Positions 31,905 through 35,410 of a stretch of DNA of 35,410 nt are shown in pieces. Within the stretch, counting starts at the first letter, position 1, and each line of letters starts with the position of its first letter. The DNA is from an uncultured Alphaproteobacteria bacterium. Lineage in GTDB: Bacteria; Pseudomonadota; Alphaproteobacteria; CAAHEQ01; UBA3637. The stretch is taken from positions 1-35,410 of the forward strand of contig CAJOPC010000010.1 in assembly GCA_905236245.1 (NCBI GenBank), given 5' to 3'. The position numbers and the translations under genes are program-made. The notes under the pieces were generated by a model. The model was not told the DNA's origin. It searched no databases and was given only the letters and a program-made list of their open reading frames with translations.

Positions 31905-32457
31905 GGCAAATTGGTTGTTGCCATTGCACAGGGGCCGGCGCTGGAGCTGGAGCAGGAGCCGGAGCAGGTGCAACAACTACAGGCTGAGGAGCGACCGCTT
32001 CTTGCTCAACAAAGATAACTTCAGGTTGAGGAGCCGGAATAGGTTGCTCAATTGTTTGAATTACCGTTTGACGTGGTTCAAATTTTCTTTGACACACGGT
32101 TTCCACAGATCTTGTTTCAGAAGCCGTTGTTGGAGCGGCCCAAGGATATTCAGATTGATTGCTTGGCAGAGGTTGCAATCCACAAGGCGTGGTATTTGTA
32201 GTTGGTTGGACAATCGCTACGGAACGTCCGTCTTGTAACATTTGAGTCGAATATGTCTTTGGAGAGTTTGCTGCTTGTGTAGCTAGCAAGCAATTATGAT
32301 ATCCCTCTAAATCGCGGGTCAAAGTACACCCATTAATTTGGCGATATTCATCCATATGCGCTTGACGTTTCGCTGCGGCCTTTTCTAAATCTGTTTCATG
32401 TCCCATTGTGCATGCGGCCAAAGCCAACGAACTCAAAATAAATAATGCCTTTTTCAT
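31858..32457 (-). CDS. lipoprotein with Pro/Ala linker and CPCADPNDPC tail (B)
   Basis: Family not recognised. The 199-residue precursor has a lipobox ALAAC (Cys16), so it should be a lipoprotein. Residues about 17-60 are helical and charged with two Cys, and two further Cys follow near 88 and 109. Then comes a Pro/Val/Gln region with an (Ala-Pro)n linker of about seven units. The end ICPCADPNDPCPQCYEK matches lipoprotein A. A (Ala-Pro) linker suggests the Cys tail is held away from the membrane, perhaps across the peptidoglycan. It is the first gene of the pal transcript. The ATG has AAGGAG upstream. Confidence 0.82.
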   Translation of the reverse strand: MKKALFILSSLALAACTMGHETDLEKAAAKRQAHMDEYRQINGCTLTRDLEGYHNCLLATQAANSPKTYSTQMLQDGRSVAIVQPTTNTTPCGLQPLPSNQSEYPWAAPTTASETRSVETVCQRKFEPRQTVIQTIEQPIPAPQPEVIFVEQEAVAPQPVVVAPAPAPAPAPAPAPVQWQQPICPCADPNDPCPQCYEK

Positions 32458-32493
32458 TTAGTTCTCCTTACAATAAAAATCCCTTCAAAAGTC

Positions 32494-32522
32494 AGTTTAT
32501 GAGTTTTTTTTAGGAATTGCAA
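32494..32522 (-). promoter_or_regulatory. promoter of the lipoprotein-pal transcript
   Basis: On the minus strand TTGCAA (32517-32522), a 17-bp spacer and TAAACT (32494-32499). The same -10 hexamer is used by the promoter at 7459. The next gene to the right is divergent. Confidence 0.6.
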
Positions 32523-32549
32523 CATTTTTTTTGTTTTTTTACAAAAAAT

Positions 32550-32578
32550 TTGACAAGGGGTTATTTTTTTGCTAAAAA
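32550..32578 (+). promoter_or_regulatory. promoter of the LRR protein gene
   Basis: TTGACA (32550-32555), a 17-bp spacer and TAAAAA (32573-32578). The surroundings are very AT-rich, so the -10 box is uncertain. Confidence 0.5.
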
Positions 32579-32618
32579 CAGAGAGAAAGTTATATTTTTT
32601 TAAGAAGGGGGGTTCCCA

Positions 32619-33083
32619 TTGAAAAATGAAAAATTAGAAGAATTGTGCAAACGTTTATCAGATAATGATTTCGGATTGATTTCTATTAGGTTAGACCATG
32701 AAGATTTAGGTGTGGAAGGTGCACGTAAGTTAGCAGATGCCTTAAAGAAAAATGTCGTTGTCAATCATGTTTCATTATATTATTGTCATATAGGATATGA
32801 AGGAATTAAAGCCATTTTTGAGGCTTTAACTGAGCGCGGGGTAAAGACGCGTATCAATGTTTCAGAAGACTGTTCTGCCGAAGAAGAGGGCAATTTGCGT
32901 GAAATACTGAAACAGCCGCCTCAGAAGAAAAAAGCACAGAAAAAACGGAAATATAAAAAACACCCAGATGAAGCTTATAACAATGGTATGGGAATTGATG
33001 ATGAGGTTTCCAAATATGCTAATTATGGCCTTGGCATGGAAGAGAATGTTTCGGAAGATACGATGGAGCGTCAAAGAGAATAA
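32619..33083 (+). CDS. leucine-rich-repeat protein, ribonuclease-inhibitor type, with basic tail
   Basis: A 154-residue protein without signal peptide. Residues about 20-75 form two LRR units of the ribonuclease-inhibitor/NLRC type (RLDHEDLGVEGARKLADALKK and VSLYYCHIGYEGIKAIFEAL). This type is common in eukaryotes and in bacteria that live with them. A very basic stretch follows (residues 102-115, QKKKAQKKRKYKKH), then an acidic tail with two similar motifs (NGMGIDDEVSKYAN and YGLGMEENVSED). Translation appears to start at TTG 32619: AAGGGGGG lies 7 nt upstream, and no in-frame ATG comes until the tail. The function is unknown; a host-directed role is speculation. It stands alone between a divergent operon and a terminator. 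Confidence 0.8.
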   Translation: MKNEKLEELCKRLSDNDFGLISIRLDHEDLGVEGARKLADALKKNVVVNHVSLYYCHIGYEGIKAIFEALTERGVKTRINVSEDCSAEEEGNLREILKQPPQKKKAQKKRKYKKHPDEAYNNGMGIDDEVSKYANYGLGMEENVSEDTMERQRE

Positions 33084-33105
33084 TAAATTATTTTTATTAC
33101 TAATG

Positions 33106-33134
33106 AAAACCCCGAGCATTTTGCCCGGGGTTTT
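33106..33134. terminator. bidirectional terminator between the LRR gene and ppdK
   Basis: AAAACCCCG (33106-33114) pairs with CGGGGTTTT (33126-33134); an inner GC/GC pair lies beyond an A-C mismatch. The flanking A4 and T4 runs make it work in both directions, fitting the convergent genes. Confidence 0.85.
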
Positions 33135-33154
33135 ATTTGTTCTAATCTGATTGA

Positions 33155-35410
33155 TTAGTTTGCCTTTTTAGCAGCAACGGCAGCTTGAGCGGCAGCCAAT
33201 CTTGCCAATGGCACACGGTATGGAGAGCAAGACACACCATTCAAGTATTGGTTCAAATACTTGATGGAGTCGGCGTCACCACCATGTTCACCACAAATAC
33301 TCAAATAGATATTCGGATTTGTGGATTTGCCGGCTTGGCAAGCCATAGCAATCAATTTACCTACGCCATGACCATCCAAGGATTGGAACGGATCACGTTC
33401 ATAGATGCCTTTGGCCACATATTGTGGTAAGAAGGCACCGGCGTCATCACGGCTCATACCCAAGGTTGTTTGGGTCAAGTCATTTGTTCCGAATTCAAAG
33501 AAGTCGGCCAATTCTGCAATTTCATCAGCCAACAAGGCGGCACGTGGCAATTCAATCATTGTACCAACGGTGTATTCAACCTTTTTGCCTTTTTCAGCAA
33601 AGACCTTTTCGGCCGTTTCGTCGATAATCTTTTTGCAGATTTCCAATTCTTTGCGAGAAGAAATCAAAGGAACTTCGATTTCTGGAATTGCTTTCACGCC
33701 GGCATCAGAAACCTCAATAGCAGCTTCAATGATAGCGCGTGTTTGCATTTCACAAATTTCTGGGTAAACCACAGCCAAACGGCATCCACGCAAGCCCAAC
33801 ATTGGGTTGGCTTCGTGTAAAGCGTTTGTACGGGCAACGATTTCTGCAACCGTTACGCCCATTTGTTGAGCCAAGGCTTCTTGTTCTTCCTTTTTATTCG
33901 GTAAGAATTCATGCAAAGGAGGATCCAATAAACGTACTGTTACTGGAAGCCCATCCATAATCTTGAACAAGGCCACAAAGTCTTCGCGTTGGAATGGCAA
34001 CAACTTGTCCAAAGCAGCACGGCGGCCAGCTTCATCATTTGCCAAAATCATTTCGCGCATGTGATTGATACGGCTTGGATCAAAGAACATGTGTTCTGTA
34101 CGGCAAAGGCCAATACCTTCGGCACCGAAATCTTTAGCTGTTTGAGCGTCAAGTGGCGTTTCGGCGTTGGCACGAACCTTCAATGTGCGGATTTCATCAA
34201 CCCAGCCCATGAATTCACCAAAGTCACCAGCCATTTCTGGTTTGACGAGTGGTAATTCACCAGCCATTACTTGACCAGTTGTACCATCAATAGAAATCAT
34301 ATCTCCTGCCTTTAATGTTACGCCACCAGCTGTCAATGTTTGGGTAGCATAGTCAATGCGTAAATCAGCCACACCGGACACGCAAGGAATACCCATACCA
34401 CGGGCAACCACGGCTGCGTGAGAGGTCATACCGCCACGAGCGGTCAACACACCTTGAGACACATGCATGCCGGCAATGTCTTCTGGGGATGTTTCAACAC
34501 GTACCAAAACGACTTTCTTGCCTTCTGCAGCTTGAGCTTCAGCATCGGCAGCGCTGAACACAATTTGTCCAACGGCGGCGCCTGGAGAAGCTGGCAAACC
34601 AGAAGCAATCACATCACGCTTGGCGGATTTATCAAACATTGGGTGCAATAATTGATCCAAATGACCCGGCTCAACACGTGTGACGGCTTCTTCTTTTGTG
34701 ATCAAGCCTTCATGCACCATATCGACAGCAACTTTTAAAGCTGCCAAACCTGTGCGTTTACCGTTACGGGTTTGCAACATGAATAACTTACCATCTTGAA
34801 CGGTAAATTCCATATCTTGCATATCTTTATAGTGTTGTTCCAATTTTGTACGGATATCGCACAGTTGTTTGTAAACTTCTGGGAATTCGTCTTCCATGCA
34901 AGGCAAATCCAAATGACGACGTTCATTGCCGATTTTGGAAATTTGTTGTGGGGTACGAATACCGGCCACCACGTCTTCACCTTGAGCATTCTTCAAATAT
35001 TCACCGTAGAAATAGTTTTCACCTGTGGCGGCGTCACGAGAGAAGCACACACCTGTGGCGGAATTGTCGCCAGAGTTACCAAACACCATGCACTGTACGT
35101 TCACAGCGGTACCCCAATCACCTGGGATATTGTTGAGCTTGCGGTAGAACACAGCACGTTCTGTCATCCAAGAACCAAACACGGCACCGATAGCACCCCA
35201 TAACTGTTCGTTCACATCTTGAGGAACTGGTTTGCCTTCGGCAATGCCGATTTTCTTGTATTCTTCGATAACTTCCTTCAATTGTTCAACAGTCATTTCG
35301 TTATCGTGTTTGTAACCGTTTTCTTCACGAACGCGATCCAAAACAGCTTCAAACTTATGGATATCAACGCCCATAGCTGTGTCAGAATACATCTGAATAA
35401 AACGACGATA
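33155..35410 (-). CDS. ppdK: pyruvate, phosphate dikinase (C-terminal part)
   Basis: PPDK interconverts pyruvate, ATP and phosphate with phosphoenolpyruvate, AMP and diphosphate. The gene runs off the right edge: the frame stays open to 35410, where it reads YRRFIQMYSD, an internal PPDK sequence, so the start is outside. The visible 751 residues hold the end of the ATP-grasp part, the swivelling phosphohistidine domain GGMTSHAAVVARGMGIPCVSG (catalytic His codon at 34418-34420), and the PEP/pyruvate barrel with GLCRTEHMF, LRGCRLAV, FEFGTNDLTQTTLG and the Cys of SICGEHGGD. PPDK instead of PEP synthase or pyruvate kinase dominance is frequent in alphaproteobacteria and anaerobes. It ends at the shared terminator. 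Confidence 0.96.
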   Translation of the reverse strand, partial: YRRFIQMYSDTAMGVDIHKFEAVLDRVREENGYKHDNEMTVEQLKEVIEEYKKIGIAEGKPVPQDVNEQLWGAIGAVFGSWMTERAVFYRKLNNIPGDWGTAVNVQCMVFGNSGDNSATGVCFSRDAATGENYFYGEYLKNAQGEDVVAGIRTPQQISKIGNERRHLDLPCMEDEFPEVYKQLCDIRTKLEQHYKDMQDMEFTVQDGKLFMLQTRNGKRTGLAALKVAVDMVHEGLITKEEAVTRVEPGHLDQLLHPMFDKSAKRDVIASGLPASPGAAVGQIVFSAADAEAQAAEGKKVVLVRVETSPEDIAGMHVSQGVLTARGGMTSHAAVVARGMGIPCVSGVADLRIDYATQTLTAGGVTLKAGDMISIDGTTGQVMAGELPLVKPEMAGDFGEFMGWVDEIRTLKVRANAETPLDAQTAKDFGAEGIGLCRTEHMFFDPSRINHMREMILANDEAGRRAALDKLLPFQREDFVALFKIMDGLPVTVRLLDPPLHEFLPNKKEEQEALAQQMGVTVAEIVARTNALHEANPMLGLRGCRLAVVYPEICEMQTRAIIEAAIEVSDAGVKAIPEIEVPLISSRKELEICKKIIDETAEKVFAEKGKKVEYTVGTMIELPRAALLADEIAELADFFEFGTNDLTQTTLGMSRDDAGAFLPQYVAKGIYERDPFQSLDGHGVGKLIAMACQAGKSTNPNIYLSICGEHGGDADSIKYLNQYLNGVSCSPYRVPLARLAAAQAAVAAKKAN

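Noticed and set aside
33185-35203. Several open frames on the plus strand opposite ppdK
   Set aside because: They are antisense shadows of a strongly biased conserved gene; none has family motifs or a ribosome site.
1-35410. CRISPR array, insertion sequence, prophage, rRNA or tRNA genes
   Set aside because: No spaced identical repeats, transposase or integrase genes, terminal inverted repeats or cloverleaf-like segments were found. The only repeats are the in-frame Cys repeats and the lipoprotein tails.

Overview
The window is a compact, AT-rich bacterial chromosome segment with 35 protein genes, two of them cut by the window edges. Most neighbours overlap by a few bases or sit less than 20 bp apart. 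It looks alphaproteobacterial. It encodes GcrA, a cell-cycle regulator typical of that class. It has the orders pal-cpoB-tilS-ftsH and fabG-acpP-fabF-mltG, a Gram-negative envelope (Pal, lipoproteins, TolC), and -35 elements often written CTTG. The low GC, a eukaryotic-like leucine-rich-repeat protein and several cysteine-rich or pilin-like surface proteins suggest a host-associated, perhaps gut, lineage. That last step is inference; no species can be named. No rRNA, tRNA, CRISPR array, insertion sequence or phage gene was seen.

Layout. (1) 1-7435, minus strand: one run of overlapping genes starts at 7435 with a Cys/His-tailed protein, then xseB, ispA, nth, a DUF2207-like membrane protein and a small secreted protein. 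A strong internal promoter at 3241-3269 then serves gcrA, polA and a tlyA-like gene. (2) 7459-11922, plus: divergent promoters with overlapping -35 boxes lead into a tolC-macA-macB(ATPase)-macB(permease) efflux operon. (3) 11997-12878, plus: a secreted protein with tandem six-cysteine repeats. (4) 12938-16384, plus: fabG, acpP, fabF and mltG, with a perfect 20-bp palindrome at the fabG promoter and a terminator-like hairpin between acpP and fabF. (5) 16452-22947, plus: glgP and trmB, then a STAS protein, psd and pssA (phosphatidylethanolamine synthesis), a secreted unknown and trmJ. (6) 22988-26879, plus: two large extracellular proteins, one with a LamG-like domain and one with a type IV prepilin-like N-terminus. 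(7) 27124-32457, minus: two small lipoproteins, pal, cpoB, tilS and ftsH. (8) 32619-33083, plus: the LRR protein, then a shared bidirectional terminator and the 3' part of ppdK on the minus strand.

Most genes are housekeeping: DNA repair and replication, isoprenoid, fatty acid and phospholipid synthesis, envelope maintenance and tRNA modification. The unfamiliar content lies in the small secreted or lipid-anchored proteins set between them. The best candidates for undescribed biology are the Cys-repeat protein beside MacAB-TolC, the pilin/LamG pair, the twin lipoproteins sharing a CPCADPNDPC tail where tolB would normally sit, and the LRR protein.
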